In this document: one piece after another, positions 48,444 to 57,003 of the stretch
Position numbering within the stretch: the first letter of the stretch is position 1
Layout: the number at the start of each line of letters is the position of its first letter
Assembly: GCF_009911645.1 (NCBI RefSeq)
Contig: NZ_QWKI01000057.1
Location: 17,156-81,155, forward strand
Length of the DNA stretch: 64,000 nt
Direction of reading: 5' to 3'
Origin: Pseudoflavonifractor sp. 60
GTDB taxonomy: Bacteria > Bacillota > Clostridia > Oscillospirales > Oscillospiraceae
Program-made: the position numbers and the translations under genes
Notes under the pieces: model-generated
Databases searched by the model: none
What the model saw: only the letters and a program-made list of their open reading frames with translations
Told to the model about the DNA's origin: nothing

Positions 48444-50045
48444 TTATATAACCCGGCTAATCATCAGCAGACCGAACTCCTCCGAGGAGGCCGACGCAGG
48501 CAGGATGCCGGCAATGCGCCCCCCGGAGACAATGGCGATGCGGTCGCAGGTCTGCCGCAGCTCCTCCAGCTCGGAGGAGATCATCACCACCGTGACGCCG
48601 CTGTCCCGGTTAAACTGCTTCAGCGCCTCCAGCACCAGGGCTTTGGCGCCAACGTCGATGCCCCGGGTGGGCTCCGACACGAAGAGGAACTTGGGCTCCA
48701 GGGCGAAGGCCTTGGCCAGGCACACCTTCTGCTGGTTGCCGCCCGACAGCTCCTTGGCCTTCTGCTTGGAGCTGGTACACTTGATTTGCAGCTGGTCGAT
48801 ATACTTCTGGGTCACCCTGTGGATGGCCCGCTCGTCCCGCCACTTGACCACGCCGCCCAGCAGATTTTTCAGGAACTTGTCCTGAATCTGCATGGCGGGA
48901 AAGGCCACGTTCCACTCCAGGGTCTCATCCAGCAACAGGCCGACCCCCCGCCGGTCCTCCGACACAAAGGCCAGGGAGGCGTCCAGGCACCGCTTGGGGC
49001 TGTTCAGCTCGATGGGCTTGCCGTCAAACTCCACACTGCCCCCCGCCTCGTACAGGCCCATGACTCCGTTCGGGATGCCCAGCTTGCCCTGTCCGGCCAG
49101 GCCGCCGATCCCCAGGATCTCCCCCTCCTGCACATCCAGGGTCACGTTGCGCACTGTCTCGCCGGGCATATCAACCCACAGGTTTTTAATGGACATAATG
49201 GTCCGGGCGTTGGCGGTCTCCCTTTGGGGTTGGGCCGCAGGGGAGGCGGCACTCTGCTCCATGTCCCGTCCCACCATCCAGCGGGTTATATCCGCCACGC
49301 TGGTCTGGCTGGCGGGCACGTCCCGGACAACCCGCCCGTCCCGCATGACCACCACCTTGTCACACACCGCCAGAATCTCGTGGAGGCGGTGGGTTATGAA
49401 GATGACCGAGATGCCCCGGGCGGCCATGCCCCGGATGGAGCTCAGCAGGGCCTCGGCCTCCTTCTCGGTGAGCACGGCGGTGGGCTCGTCCAGGATCAGC
49501 AGCTTCAGCTGGTCCTTGCTCAGCTCCCGGGCGATCTCGGTGAACTGCTTGTGGCCCACCGGCATATCGCTGATGGTCATGCTGGCGTCGATGTCCACGC
49601 CCATCTTCTCAATGGCCGCGGCGGAGCGGCGGTCCATCTCCTTGTAATCCAGGGTATTCAGCCGGCTGCCGAACACCTCTGAAATAATATTCTTCTTTTG
49701 GGGCTCCCGATCCAGGAGGATATTTTCTGTGGCGGTAAAGCCTGGAATCAGGGAAAATTCCTGGTGTACCATGCCAATACCTGCCGCCAGGGCGTCAAAG
49801 GGGGTGTTGAAAACCGCCTTTTCGCCGTGAATCAAAACGTCTCCGCCATAGCCGCCGGTCTCCCGGATCACGTCCATGCCGAAGAGGATCTTCATCAGAG
49901 TACTCTTGCCCGCGCCGTTTTCTCCGCACAGGCCCAGGACCTCTCCCGCGCCCAGGGTGAAATTGATGTCGGTGAGCACCTGGTTGCCGAAAAAGTCCTT
50001 TTTGATATTTTGCATTTGCAGCAAGGGAGCGCTGTTATTTGTCAT
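48444..50045 (-). CDS. Simple-sugar-type ABC ATPase (two ATPase domains)
   Basis: A 533-residue MglA/RbsA-like protein with two fused ATPase domains. First: GENGAGKSTLMKIL and LLILDEPTAVLT. Second: a GIGGLAGQGK-type degenerate Walker A, signature LSGGNQQKVCLAKAF, and LFVSEPTRGIDVGAK. The degenerate second site is normal for this family. Confidence 0.93.
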   Translation of the reverse strand: MTNNSAPLLQMQNIKKDFFGNQVLTDINFTLGAGEVLGLCGENGAGKSTLMKILFGMDVIRETGGYGGDVLIHGEKAVFNTPFDALAAGIGMVHQEFSLIPGFTATENILLDREPQKKNIISEVFGSRLNTLDYKEMDRRSAAAIEKMGVDIDASMTISDMPVGHKQFTEIARELSKDQLKLLILDEPTAVLTEKEAEALLSSIRGMAARGISVIFITHRLHEILAVCDKVVVMRDGRVVRDVPASQTSVADITRWMVGRDMEQSAASPAAQPQRETANARTIMSIKNLWVDMPGETVRNVTLDVQEGEILGIGGLAGQGKLGIPNGVMGLYEAGGSVEFDGKPIELNSPKRCLDASLAFVSEDRRGVGLLLDETLEWNVAFPAMQIQDKFLKNLLGGVVKWRDERAIHRVTQKYIDQLQIKCTSSKQKAKELSGGNQQKVCLAKAFALEPKFLFVSEPTRGIDVGAKALVLEALKQFNRDSGVTVVMISSELEELRQTCDRIAIVSGGRIAGILPASASSEEFGLLMISRVI

Positions 50046-50116
50046 ACATCTGCCCTACCTATCCGTTCGTAACACATTTCACAACTGCCGGTGTGCGCTG
50101 TTTTGCCGGGGTACTG

Positions 50117-50150
50117 AAAAAGGGGAGGAGGACAGGTCCTCCTCCCCTTT
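50117..50150 (-). terminator. Intercistronic stem-loop after DUF3798 gene
   Basis: A 15-base perfect stem (50119-50133 with 50136-50150) with a T-run on the minus strand at 50117-50121. It lies between the binding-protein and ATPase genes. Confidence 0.8.
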
Positions 50151-50164
50151 CGTTGAGATTTTGC

Positions 50165-51451
50165 TCAGCTGACGGTGTAGTACTTCTCGGGGATCTCCAC
50201 GCTGGTGCTGCCCATAAAGCGGCCGGGATTACCCATGATATAGGTGTCCTGATAGATGAGGAACACGTTGTCGGACTTGACGCCGGTGGTGGCGTTGGTG
50301 TAGCCCGCGCCGTTCCACTCGGCCTCGGGGGAGTAGACCTTCAGGGCGGCGGCGACAGCGTCCATGTCGGTGATCTCGCTCACGCCGTCGATGACGTTCT
50401 TGGCGTGCTCAGCCAGGCCGGCGGACAGGGTGTAGCCATAGGAGTAGGCCCAGGTGCCGAAGCGGTCAGCGCCGCTGACGCCGGAGTTGGTCTCGGTCTC
50501 ACAGACAGCGGACTCCACCTTGGCCAGGATCTTGGAGAAATCGCCAGCCTCCTCGGTCAGGTCCAGGCCCAGAGCGCCGGGATAGCCCATCAGAGGAGAG
50601 GGCAGGTCGGCCTCGATGAAGTAGCCGCCATAGGTGAACAGCTGCTTCAGCAGGGGCTCGGTGTGGGCGTCGTTGGTGCAGAAATAGGCGGCGTTCTCGC
50701 CGTACTTCTCGACCCAGGCGGGGACGTTCTCCAGGATATAGGCCTGAGCGCCGGGGATACCCACGTCAGAGGTGGGATCGGGAGCAGTCTCCAGCACGAA
50801 CTCCATGCCAAACTCTTTACAGGCCTCCTCCATAACGGCGACCCGGCGGCTCATGGTCTCGTAGGCCATATGCCGGGGGAAGGAGATGTGGACAAAGGTG
50901 TCGGCGCCCAGCTCGTGAGCGGTGCGGATAATCAGGTAGCCGCGGGAGACGAAGTCGTTGTTGCAGACCAGGTCGGCGGCGGAGCCAACCTCAGGCAGGT
51001 CCTCGTGGCCCTCGCCGGCGATGCAGAGAATGTCGGGGCGGCGCTCCTTGACCTGACGGAAGGCCTCGGTGGTGCCGGGGACGGCCTGGTTGACGATGAT
51101 AGCTTTCATCAGGGGGTCGTCAGACCAGTTGACAATGGTCTGGATGGTGGTCTCCAGCTCCTCGGTAAAGTTGTCGGGGTAGATGCCCAGCTTAACCATA
51201 TCCTCGCCGTACTTGTCACGGAAGGCCTCGGCGCCCCGGCGGTCATCCTCCGACTGGGAGACGGAGCCGGTGACAATGGCGATGTGGTACTCCGCGGCGT
51301 CGCTGCCGCCGGAGCTGCCGCCGTTGGCGCTGGTGCTGCTGCCGCCGCCGGTGGTCTGGCTGCCGCCGCCGGCGTTGTTGTTGCCGCCGCCGCAGCTCAC
51401 CAGAGCGAGCATCATGGCGCAGGCCAGCAACATACTAATCCTCTTTTTCAT
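50165..51451 (-). CDS. DUF3798 substrate-binding-type lipoprotein
   Basis: A 428-residue lipoprotein (lipobox LALVSC) with a Gly/Ser/Asn-rich linker (about 22-52) and a DUF3798 domain. It reads like a type 1 periplasmic-binding fold (YHIAIVTGSVSQSEDDRRGAEAF; TFVHISFPRHMAYETMSRR). As the first gene of a simple-sugar ABC operon it should be the solute-binding protein, although DUF3798 ligands are not known. GGAGG precedes the ATG and a strong promoter lies upstream. Confidence 0.88.
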   Translation of the reverse strand: MKKRISMLLACAMMLALVSCGGGNNNAGGGSQTTGGGSSTSANGGSSGGSDAAEYHIAIVTGSVSQSEDDRRGAEAFRDKYGEDMVKLGIYPDNFTEELETTIQTIVNWSDDPLMKAIIVNQAVPGTTEAFRQVKERRPDILCIAGEGHEDLPEVGSAADLVCNNDFVSRGYLIIRTAHELGADTFVHISFPRHMAYETMSRRVAVMEEACKEFGMEFVLETAPDPTSDVGIPGAQAYILENVPAWVEKYGENAAYFCTNDAHTEPLLKQLFTYGGYFIEADLPSPLMGYPGALGLDLTEEAGDFSKILAKVESAVCETETNSGVSGADRFGTWAYSYGYTLSAGLAEHAKNVIDGVSEITDMDAVAAALKVYSPEAEWNGAGYTNATTGVKSDNVFLIYQDTYIMGNPGRFMGSTSVEIPEKYYTVS

Positions 51452-51503
51452 TATATACCTCCTAAAATACCTTTGGGCCCAGCATTCATTTGAAAATCCC
51501 TTC

Positions 51504-51543
51504 TTTTCTATCTTCGATAGAAAAGAAAAGGCGTACGCCTTTT
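51504..51543. repeat. Two palindromes in the DUF3798 leader
   Basis: TTTTCTATC-TTC-GATAGAAAA (51504-51524) and the perfect 18-base palindrome AAAAGGCGTACGCCTTTT (51526-51543) lie between the promoter and the gene. They may be an operator or RNA hairpins in the 5' leader. Confidence 0.6.
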
Positions 51544-51556
51544 GGCCCTGTTTAAC

Positions 51557-51584
51557 ATTTTAACAAAAATCAAGGGTTTGTCAA
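51557..51584 (-). promoter_or_regulatory. Promoter of the DUF3798 ABC operon
   Basis: On the minus strand TTGACA (51579-51584), 16 bases, TAAAAT (51557-51562). The 18-base palindrome begins about where transcription should start. Confidence 0.7.
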
Positions 51585-51755
51585 CCGATTTTTGGATTTT
51601 TCGCCTCATTTTTCCTGCGCTATCTGCATAAAATTTGCCGCAGATTTTTCCACTTTTCTGTATTTCCGGACAAAGACAAATGTTTTTCCCTTCGTGTTAA
51701 CCCCGGGGTTCAGAGCAAAACAGGGATTTACTCTGCCCCCAACGCCCTCCCCGGT
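51585..51755. other. Intergenic region between ABC operon and ybaK
   Basis: AT-richer than the neighbours. No gene, RNA or clear terminator is seen. Confidence 0.4.
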
Positions 51756-52229
51756 TCAGTCACGCCAGCCCTTGCACACATCCACCCAGGAGGCAAATCC
51801 GGAATATTCTTCCAACTCCCCAATGGTCAGCTCAATTGCGCTGCTGCTGCTTCCGCAGGCGGGGAAAACCGTCTCAAACCGCCGGAGGGACTCGTCCAGA
51901 TAGACCGCAACCCCCTCATGGACCGCAAACGGACATACGCCGCCCACCCTGTGGCCGACCAGCGTCTCCGTCTCTTCTGGGGCTAACATTTTCGCTTTTG
52001 CGCCGAACTGGGCCTTATACTTGGGATTATCAATCTTGGCATCGCCAGCTGCCACGATGAGAATGGCGCGGCCGTCCACCATGAAGGAGAGCGTCTTGGC
52101 GATCCGGCAGGGCTCACAGCTCAGCGCCTGGGCTGCCAGCTCCACAGTGGCGCTGGACACCTCAAATTCCTGTACCCGCTCTGCCATACCAAATTGAGCA
52201 AAATACTCCTTTACCTGTTCAATAGCCAT
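51756..52229 (-). CDS. ybaK: YbaK/EbsC-type tRNA editing protein
   Basis: A 157-residue single-domain editing protein of the YbaK/ProX group, which removes mischarged Cys or Ala from tRNA-Pro. The family core is seen in CRIAKTLSFMVDGRAILIVAAGD and VGHRVGGVCPFAV. The ATG at 52229 has AGGAGG upstream, so the longer reading is not used. It lies 51 bases after the XRE-cupin gene on the same strand. Confidence 0.9.
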   Translation of the reverse strand: MAIEQVKEYFAQFGMAERVQEFEVSSATVELAAQALSCEPCRIAKTLSFMVDGRAILIVAAGDAKIDNPKYKAQFGAKAKMLAPEETETLVGHRVGGVCPFAVHEGVAVYLDESLRRFETVFPACGSSSSAIELTIGELEEYSGFASWVDVCKGWRD

Positions 52230-52280
52230 AATATCCTCCTGCATCCGCCGCCAGCGCGGCACATAATTTCCCGGGCTCCT

Positions 52281-52838
52281 TCAATAACCCGGATAAAATA
52301 TCATGTTATAGACGGCACACCCCTCCCCGGACAGATCCTCATAGGAGTGGGGTATGTCCGCCCGAAACCGGACAGCCTGCTTCTCACCGACGTCAACCGC
52401 TTTGCCGCCCAGGACAATCCGCAGCGCCCCACACAGCACAAAAACGTGCTCCTCCACCCCATCGTTATGCTTGTCCGAGAAATGGCGGCAGTTCGGGTCA
52501 AACTCGATGTAAAACGCCTCCACACTCCGCACCGGGTCATAGGTGAACAGAGGATATGCTCTCATTTTTCCACCGTCACCTAAAATCACATGGTCCCGGT
52601 CCGGACTGGCCACGGTATACTCCGCCTGCGGCCCCTCCAGGAAAAAGGACAGCGGCATTTTCAGCCCTGTGGCAATTTTCCAGAGCGTTGTCACCGTGGG
52701 AATCGACTGGCCGCGCTCGATCTGCCCCAACATGGGCTTGCTGACCCCGGTCAGAACCGCAGTCTCATCCAGAGACAGAGAACGGGCTGCGCGCAGGCGT
52801 TTCAGCTTGTCCCCAATTTTCAAATTTATGGAGTCCAT
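52281..52838 (-). CDS. XRE-cupin transcriptional regulator
   Basis: A 185-residue regulator with an N-terminal XRE helix-turn-helix (KLKRLRAARSLSLDETAVLTGVSK) and a C-terminal cupin domain (HFSDKHNDGVEEHVFVLCGALRIVL), the form common for amino acid or polyamine control. The ATG at 52838 is eight bases after AAGGCGG. Ligand unknown. Confidence 0.9.
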   Translation of the reverse strand: MDSINLKIGDKLKRLRAARSLSLDETAVLTGVSKPMLGQIERGQSIPTVTTLWKIATGLKMPLSFFLEGPQAEYTVASPDRDHVILGDGGKMRAYPLFTYDPVRSVEAFYIEFDPNCRHFSDKHNDGVEEHVFVLCGALRIVLGGKAVDVGEKQAVRFRADIPHSYEDLSGEGCAVYNMIFYPGY

Positions 52839-52883
52839 CGTCACAACCGCCTTGTATGTTTTTACGCCTCATAACATTGTCAT

Positions 52884-52912
52884 AGCATACAACAAGGGGA
52901 CGAAAAAGTCAA
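52884..52912 (-). promoter_or_regulatory. Promoter of the XRE-cupin gene
   Basis: On the minus strand TTGACT (52907-52912), 17 bases, TATGCT (52884-52889). Confidence 0.6.
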
Positions 52913-52959
52913 TCCCTACATGAATATAACCCTTAATTCGTCAAGTATCTTTTTCAGAG

Positions 52960-53200
52960 TGAGACGACCCTGGTGTGGCCCGGCTCCGCAGGGCTCATCC
53001 CTCGTCCCGCCCGCAGGCGGCCTGGCCCCTTTGAAAAGGGGCTCCAGCGAAGGCGGTGGGGATTGACTTGCAGACACTGCTTCTACTTGAAATTTTAGGT
53101 AGAAGATGGTGCTTCCAGGGACAGTCCCCCGCCCTCGCTTCGCCGCTTGTGCGCCCCTGCGGCATCACAAGGTGGAACTACGCCGGGCAGGCCGCCGCTT
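52960..53200. repeat. Gene-free region with repeat-like GC-rich segments
   Basis: No gene is seen between the XRE-cupin promoter and the SLH terminator. The stretch 53025-53070 (CCCCTTT-GAAA-AGGGG hairpin, then CTCCAGCGAAGGCGGTGGGG) looks like the dispersed intergenic repeats common in Oscillospiraceae genomes; only one copy is in the window. Confidence 0.4.
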
Positions 53201-53208
53201 GACGCAAG

Positions 53209-53240
53209 AAAACCCCCGAAGCGCACACCTCGGGGGCTTT
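53209..53240 (-). terminator. Terminator of the SLH gene
   Basis: CCCCCGAA and TCGGGGG arms with A-run on one side and TTTT on the other; works for the minus-strand SLH gene. Confidence 0.8.
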
Positions 53241-53242
53241 TG

Positions 53243-54559
53243 TCAGTTGAAGGGAAGCCAGCTGTTTCCGCTGCGGGCGTTCACCACATCCATAGCGCCG
53301 TCCAGCATTTCGGCGGCGTCGGCCATGGTGAGGGTGTCGGCCATCTGAACGGCTCCGGCGGTCTCCGCCCGGATAATGCCGGAGGCGGACAGGTTGGCGG
53401 CGGCCTGAGCGGCCCAGTAGCCGTCAGAGTTGCTGGAGAAGACCGCCACGGGCACATCGGTGATATCCAGAAGGTTGTCCAGCATCACGGCTGCCTCCGC
53501 TCGGGAAATGGTCTTCTCCGCCCCAAAGACGGGGGCGCCGTTTTCATCCCGGGAGCCCTGGATCACCCCCGCCTTCAGCGCGGCGGAGACAGAGCCCTTG
53601 GCCCAGGTGGGGATGGCCTCGTCGTCAGAAAAGCCGGTGAGGGAAATGCCCTCCAGGTCCTCCAGGCCCGCCACCGACATCGCCATGGTGAGGAACTGGG
53701 CCCGGCTGACCGGCTGGTCGGGGTCAAAGAAGTAGCGGCCATTCACATAGCGGCCCACATAGACCCCCTCCTCCGCCAGGCGGATGGCGGACTTCTGAAC
53801 AGGGTGGCCCGCCAGGTCGGCGTAGGTCACCTTGGTATCCGGCTTGTCAATGCGCAGGGAGACCTTGGCCTCTGGTGAGGTGTTTCCGGCGGGGTCCAGG
53901 GCCACGTAGGTGAAGGCGTCTGAGCCCGTCTTGTTCTCATAGGGGGAGTAGACAAACTGGCCGTCCTCCCCCAGGGTCACCGCGCCTCGGGCGGGGGTTG
54001 AGGTGAGCTGGAAGGTGAGGGCGTCCCCCTCGCCGTCCACCGCGTCGAAGTAGCCGGTGATGGGCACGTTTTTGTAGGTGGTCAGTTCCATATTCCGGGC
54101 CACCGGGGGATTGTTCTCCTTGTCCAGCAGGTAGATAGTCACCGTGGACTGCCGGGTCTCCTGTCCGGAGGAGAAGGAGGGGGTGAAGACCAGGGTCGCT
54201 GTCGTTGCGGTGGGCTCCGACGCGCTCTGGAAGCGGAGACCTGCCAGCGCGGTGGCGTCTACAAAGGCGCCCGCCTCCACCGGCTGGCCGCCAATGCACA
54301 GCTCCCCGGTACCCGGGTCGGGCAGGACGTCCACCGTAATGCCGTTGAGGGATATTTTGCCGCCGCTTTTGACCACAAAGTCCTCCTGCTCAAAGGGGAT
54401 AATGGTGCCAATCAGGCCGTTTTTGGAAAAATCCTCCACATAAGGCCCCTCCTTCTCCTTGTTCCAGAAGAAGGCCGAGGCGGGGAGGGTCAGAGAACAG
54501 ACCAGCGCCAGCGCGATCAGGGGCGCGGCTCTCCGTCGGAGGGAAGGGAATCGATTCAT
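53243..54559 (-). CDS. SLH-domain surface protein with Ig/cadherin-like domain
   Basis: A 438-residue secreted protein: signal peptide (LIALALVCSLTLPASA), a beta-rich N-terminal part, a cadherin/Ig-like domain (about 150-245: NNPPVARNMELTTYKNVPIT, GSDAFTYVALDPAGN) and about three SLH repeats (250-438; YFDPDQPVSRAQFLTMAMSV, EKTISRAEAAVMLDNLL), which anchor proteins to cell-wall polymers. Its start codon lies in a leader hairpin. Confidence 0.9.
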   Translation of the reverse strand: MNRFPSLRRRAAPLIALALVCSLTLPASAFFWNKEKEGPYVEDFSKNGLIGTIIPFEQEDFVVKSGGKISLNGITVDVLPDPGTGELCIGGQPVEAGAFVDATALAGLRFQSASEPTATTATLVFTPSFSSGQETRQSTVTIYLLDKENNPPVARNMELTTYKNVPITGYFDAVDGEGDALTFQLTSTPARGAVTLGEDGQFVYSPYENKTGSDAFTYVALDPAGNTSPEAKVSLRIDKPDTKVTYADLAGHPVQKSAIRLAEEGVYVGRYVNGRYFFDPDQPVSRAQFLTMAMSVAGLEDLEGISLTGFSDDEAIPTWAKGSVSAALKAGVIQGSRDENGAPVFGAEKTISRAEAAVMLDNLLDITDVPVAVFSSNSDGYWAAQAAANLSASGIIRAETAGAVQMADTLTMADAAEMLDGAMDVVNARSGNSWLPFN

Positions 54560-54593
54560 AGGGATACCTCCTTAAAAATGGATGTATCCCTAT
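54558..54593 (-). promoter_or_regulatory. Leader hairpin holding the SLH start codon and ribosome site
   Basis: ATAGGGATAC (54584-54593 on the minus strand) pairs with GTATCCCTAT (54558-54567), which contains the AU of the start codon and the end of AAGGAGG. The ribosome site would be partly hidden. Confidence 0.6.
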
Positions 54594-54628
54594 TGTTTTG
54601 CCCTTTGCGGGAAATTATGCGGAAAAAA

Positions 54629-55240
54629 CTATGTAGCCTCCTCCAAATCGGACAGGGACATGACGGACACCTCAAAGGCGGTGCGCTCCACCATCTGCCC
54701 GTCCACCTCCTTGGTGTAAATCCTGCTTTGCAGGCGGCCCTCCAGCGCCAGCTGGTCCCCCACCTCCAGGGCGGCGCAGTGGTGGGCCAGGCTGCCCCAG
54801 GCGATACAGGGCAGGTAGTCCGCCCGGCCATAGCGCCGGTTGATGGCCAGGATCATATCACAGATGGTGCGGCCCAGGGGGGTTGCCCGGAGGGCGGGGG
54901 CCTTGCACAGCGTCCCGGACAGCTCCAGCCGGTTCTCATCCTCCCCCTCCTCCTGGGACAGCTCCTTGGCAAAGACACTGACCACCAGCCGCCGCCCCAC
55001 TCCGCTGCGGTTGTTAAAGGTACGCACCTCCCCGCGGACGGTGAGGGGGACGCCTGTGTCCAGGGAAAAGGCCTCCAGCCGGTCCCGGGGGGCGATGACG
55101 TGGAGGGTATCCTCTACCCCGGACAGCCGGCACACTGTCAGGGGGAGCATCAGGTACTCAACCCCGTGGTTCACATGGGAGAGGGCGGGGGGCGCGGCCA
55201 GCCGTCCCCGAAGAAGGATTTTGTTTTTGTTGGGCTCCAT
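54629..55240 (-). CDS. SSB-like protein with two OB folds
   Basis: A 203-residue protein with two single-stranded-DNA-binding-like OB domains: residues 5-90 (NKILLRGRLAAPPALSHVNH) and 100-200 (NRLELSGTLCKAPALRATPLG, then YLPCIAWGSLAHHC). The second half is closest to bacterial SSB; the acidic C-terminal tip of normal SSB is missing. It is probably a duplicated SSB relative, perhaps binding nucleic acid in stress. The next gene upstream is the TPM protein. Confidence 0.75.
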   Translation of the reverse strand: MEPNKNKILLRGRLAAPPALSHVNHGVEYLMLPLTVCRLSGVEDTLHVIAPRDRLEAFSLDTGVPLTVRGEVRTFNNRSGVGRRLVVSVFAKELSQEEGEDENRLELSGTLCKAPALRATPLGRTICDMILAINRRYGRADYLPCIAWGSLAHHCAALEVGDQLALEGRLQSRIYTKEVDGQMVERTAFEVSVMSLSDLEEAT

Positions 55241-55311
55241 AAAGCAACACTCCTATTTGATATCGTAAGGTATCGGTTGCTTCCATCTTATGCGGCGGAG
55301 CAAAAGAAATT

Positions 55312-55338
55312 CCCCCAAGAGAATAATTCTCTCAGGGG
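55312..55338 (-). terminator. Terminator of the TPM gene
   Basis: CCCCC-AAGAGAAT and ATTCTCT-AGGGG arms; on the minus strand followed by AATTTCTTTT. Confidence 0.65.
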
Positions 55339-55355
55339 AAGGAAAGATTTTTGGA

Positions 55356-56405
55356 TCAGCGCCGGCCAAAGCCGCCCCCCCGGCTGCCGCCTCGGGAGCC
55401 GCCGGAGAAGCCTCCGCCCCGGGAGCCGCTGGAGAAGCCCCCGCCTCGGGAGCCGCCGGAGAAGCCTCCGCCCCGGGGACCGCTGGAGAAGCCCCCGCCC
55501 CGGGATCCGCCGGAGAAGCCACCCCCTCTGGGGCCGCTGCTGCCCCCCTTGGGGCCCTGGAAGCCGCTGAAGCCGCTCCCCCCGGGGGACTGGGGCGGTC
55601 TGGGAGGAGGCGGAGGGGGCTGCCGCCAATGCCTGCGGTACCAGGAGGTGCCCGGGCCGTGCCAGAAAAAGATGGGCCGGAACATCACCGGAGGATTGAC
55701 GATCCCATAGTACCGTTGCCGGTAGGCGTTGTACCGGGACCGGTCTATGGCGTTGATGACCAGAACGATGGCGATGAGGATCACAACCAGCATCACGATC
55801 CCCACCATCCGCTCCCCGCTGGAATGGATGGAGCCATATCCGCTGCCGCTGTCCAGATAGCCCAAACCGTAGTTGTCCACATAGTACTGGTTCAGGTCCC
55901 GGAACAGATTCAGAACGCCGTCGCCGTAGTCGGAGGCCTGGACATAGGCGTACAGGCTGTTGTCCAGATAGGAGGTCACCTGGCTGTCGCTGAGGGGATA
56001 GTCCGGCCCCACCGCCAGATAGGCGTCCCGGGCGGAGACGTCCAGCACCAGAATGCCGTCCGCCGCCGCCAGCTCAATGTCCTCTCCCAGGTCGTAGGCG
56101 TAGTCGTCAATGTTCCCGTCCACCGACTTCACCACCGCCACGGCGATAATGCTTCCATAACGCTGGTTCCAGTTGGCGTTGTAGAGGCAGATGCTCTCCT
56201 CCTGTTTGGAGGAAAGTACCCCCGCCTCGTCCCAGATATAGTCGGCAAACTGTTTGGTGGACAGGCTGTTGTCCAGCGCTCCGCCGCCGGAGGGGAGGGC
56301 GGGCCCGGAGAGACCGCCCCCCTTGGACAGCCCAATGCCAATGGCCACAGCCACCATCACAGCGGCAGTCAGCCAGGCAACCCAGGATTTTTGGAAAAAT
56401 TTCAT
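55356..56405 (-). CDS. TPM-domain membrane protein with Gly/Arg-rich tail
   Basis: A 349-residue protein: N-terminal membrane helix (WLTAAVMVAVAIGIGLS), extracellular TPM/YgcG domain (about 45-195: DEAGVLSSKQEESICLYN, DGILVLDVSARDAYLAVG), second membrane helix (MVGIVMLVVILIAIVLVINAI), then a cytoplasmic tail with polyproline and about eight repeats of SRGGGFSGG/S type. The ATG at 56405 lies 4 bases after the upstream stop. TPM proteins occur with TelA-type stress genes, as here. The long RGG-like tail is unusual. Confidence 0.85.
   Translation of the reverse strand: MKFFQKSWVAWLTAAVMVAVAIGIGLSKGGGLSGPALPSGGGALDNSLSTKQFADYIWDEAGVLSSKQEESICLYNANWNQRYGSIIAVAVVKSVDGNIDDYAYDLGEDIELAAADGILVLDVSARDAYLAVGPDYPLSDSQVTSYLDNSLYAYVQASDYGDGVLNLFRDLNQYYVDNYGLGYLDSGSGYGSIHSSGERMVGIVMLVVILIAIVLVINAIDRSRYNAYRQRYYGIVNPPVMFRPIFFWHGPGTSWYRRHWRQPPPPPPRPPQSPGGSGFSGFQGPKGGSSGPRGGGFSGGSRGGGFSSGPRGGGFSGGSRGGGFSSGSRGGGFSGGSRGGSRGGGFGRR
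55378..55530. repeat. In-frame 27/54-base tandem repeats
   Basis: About five to six degenerate copies of a 27-base unit (54-base higher order) encode the Gly/Arg/Ser/Phe tail of the TPM protein. No spacers, so it is not CRISPR. Confidence 0.8.
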
Positions 56406-56409
56406 GGTG

Positions 56410-56997
56410 TCACCCTTCCAACAAAATCGTACACTGGACCCATCCCGGGATCCGCTCCAAATGCTCCAGCCACTCCAGCTGGAAGCCCGTCTCGGAGTAG
56501 CCGTGGCCATACAGATAGTAGTCTTCAGGGAAAACTCCCGGTTCATCCCACCGGATTTTTTCCTGAGGCACGGAAAAGGCGAAGCTCCAAGTCTGGTAGC
56601 GGCCCAGGACGGTGGCCATCCAGGGCTCGTCGTCGTAGTCGGGGCGGGCCAGGAACCGGCCCTCTGCCTGGCGGTGGACAGGGGGCAGAGCAGCAAAGAG
56701 TGGTGTCTCCGCACCGGGCAGCTGGGTATAGCCCATGAGCCACAGGGTCAGGTTCATCATATCGTAGAACCGCCCGGGCCGGGGCCAGCAGATCAGGGTC
56801 CAGCAAGGGTCCTCCGGCAGAGGGGCGAGGAGAAAGCGGAAGGCCTCCCGCTCCCCCTCCGGCGCGCTGATGTTCTGGTACTCCTCCAGCAGCTTGACGG
56901 CGGTATCCACCGGACAGTTCGCCATGGAAAAGCAGGTGTAACCCTCCAGGTCAAAGGGCAGCTTCGGGTGTCCGTCGGGTTCCTTCGGCATTCGCAT
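56410..56997 (-). CDS. Conserved-looking protein of unknown function
   Basis: A 195-residue soluble protein, no signal peptide, rich in Trp, Tyr and Pro (WTLICWPRPGRFYDMMNLTLWLM). No family recognised. It sits 6 bases downstream of TelA and 4 bases upstream of the TPM gene, so it is part of this stress-type operon. Confidence 0.75.
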   Translation of the reverse strand: MRMPKEPDGHPKLPFDLEGYTCFSMANCPVDTAVKLLEEYQNISAPEGEREAFRFLLAPLPEDPCWTLICWPRPGRFYDMMNLTLWLMGYTQLPGAETPLFAALPPVHRQAEGRFLARPDYDDEPWMATVLGRYQTWSFAFSVPQEKIRWDEPGVFPEDYYLYGHGYSETGFQLEWLEHLERIPGWVQCTILLEG

Positions 56998-57003
56998 CCC
57001 AGC

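Noticed and set aside
47418..49682. Plus-strand 754-codon open frame opposite the sugar ABC genes
   Set aside because: His/Gln/Gly-rich antisense shadow of ABC permease and ATPase genes with clear motifs.
55378..55530. CRISPR-like tandem repeat
   Set aside because: The repeats are in frame inside the TPM gene, contiguous, and encode an RGG-type tail; no spacers.
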